NCBI GenBank assembly: GCA_036925085.1
Contig: JAUPFP010000003.1
Coordinates: 11,431,008 to 11,495,007 of the forward strand
Direction of reading: 5' to 3'
Length of the DNA: 64,000 nucleotides
From: Brachycybe producta
Lineage: Eukaryota > Arthropoda > Diplopoda > Playtdesmida > Andrognathidae
Below the pieces are notes generated by a model that searched no databases, had not been told where the DNA came from, and saw nothing but the letters and a program-made list of their open reading frames with translations. Shown one piece after another: positions 62,947 through 64,000 of this stretch (positions are counted from its first letter, which is position 1; the number at the start of each line of letters is the position of its first letter). The translations under genes and the position numbers were made by a program.

Positions 62947-64000
62947 TTGGAATGGAAAAAAGCACAACAGTTAATATTATAGTCCATATATTTGTCGATG
63001 ATAATATGTGATAACAATTTTAATTCTATTTTATAATTTAGTAGACAACAAAACAATTTAGTGTGTTGAACATATTGTACGCTCGTATATTAAAATGATT
63101 ACTAAGCTACTAAGCTAGCATTATAATTAAATAATTACAGGCTTTCAATCATATTCAAGTAGTCTATTATTTTAATTTTAAATATTATAAAAAGGGCTTT
63201 AATGAAGAAAATTTGAATATAATTTCTGAATTTCTAATGAACGTGAAAATAAGCAAACTTAAGGCTCCTGTATTTATATTATATACTAGCTGGCGCATAA
63301 GACATCTTTGTCTTAACCTGTACCTTCAGAACTCATTTTGTCCCACCACCATAATAGATGCTCAACGAAGCGACTTTTCAGCTAGTCGCCAACTACAGTG
63401 TGCAGTGCCATGCCGCCTAAACCAACATGTGGAACTTTCCATCTGAGAAACAGGCCATATACTGTATATGCACCACCACAACGCTGCCACTTATTGAAGA
63501 CAACTTAAATGGTGACGCTTCACCATACAATTGCACACGTGTTGTTGTTACAACAAAGTATGCTGGCAAATGAAGACACCTGAGTGGTGTCTGAATGTCA
63601 CATGAGCGCCGTTGCCACACAGAAATAAAAAGTTCTTCTCGGTTTTCCTCTTGACTTCTGGTATGGAACTTATGGAAGTTCTACAAGCCAGTTTTGCATG
63701 TCACAGCATGCCACCTTATAGCGCACATTGCACAATTTGACTTCATATGATGCATACAGGAACCTTATTAACCCTCAACCCCCCGCACGGAAAGGTTTAA
63801 GGGCTAAATGTGATGTATACAATGGAAAGTTCTTTAGGCGCTGTGGTGCGGCACAGCACGCTGTAGTCTGTGATTAGCTTTATTCTGAAAAAATAATTTT
63901 GGACTCCCCCCCATAAAAAATCCTGGCTACGCTACTGCTAAAAGCTAAATGATCATGTCATGATAAAATATCGTGTATCCTTGTTCTAACCTTGACTTGA
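62947..64000. other. ADH-D 3' flank
   Basis: No canonical AATAAA close by; ATTAAA at 63089-63094 may serve as the poly(A) signal. 63907-63937 ends with CCTGGCTACGCTACTG, the right end of a hAT-type element whose left end was not found. No gene seen. Confidence 0.55.

Overview
The window is AT-rich nuclear DNA from an animal, probably an arthropod or another invertebrate. The evidence is multi-exon genes with GT-AG introns, AATAAA poly(A) signals and TATA boxes, Ty3/Gypsy LTR retrotransposons, an RNase H-bearing R1/Jockey-type LINE, hAT and mariner remnants, and many MITEs. No species can be named from the sequence alone.

The host genes are four tandem zinc-dependent medium-chain alcohol dehydrogenases (MDR ADH, related to the class III/ADH5 group), all on the + strand. 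I call them ADH-A (15558-18715), ADH-B (31073-33844), ADH-C (39347-51445) and ADH-D (53114-62946). Each was rebuilt by hand as 10 coding exons with the same splice phases, and each encodes an uninterrupted 379-386 residue enzyme with both zinc sites and the NAD fold. A and B lie in a recent ~6.4-kb duplication (13829-20249 and 29097-35405) and differ at only seven coding bases. C and D are older and have introns swollen by repeats.

Layout. 1-3275: 5' half of a Ty3/Gypsy element (E1, minus strand), cut by the window edge. 3286-13676: a complete, probably young relative (E2, minus strand) with two 945-bp LTRs, gag, and a 2.2-k-codon pol reached through an apparent -1 frameshift signal. 13677-13826: AT and GT microsatellites. 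13829-20249: duplication copy 1 with ADH-A. 19980-23490: decayed R1/Jockey-like LINE (minus). 24000-28878: GC-richer, broken second LTR element (minus) with gag, a protease remnant, a hairpin-repeat leader and its 5' LTR. 29097-35405: duplication copy 2 with ADH-B, ended abruptly by the 3' LTR of another element of the second family (35407-36189). 36578-37435: 5'-truncated LINE (plus). 39347-62946: ADH-C and ADH-D, with introns holding a 3.1-kb minisatellite, mariner, hAT and foldback elements. 62947-64000: 3' flank with one hAT end.

The cluster looks like local duplication of one ADH, followed by heavy transposon and satellite colonisation of introns and spacers. I see no wholly new system. 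The most unusual items are the frameshift cassette conserved in E1 and E2, a minisatellite that grew out of a splice donor, and the repeated hairpins in an LTR-element leader.
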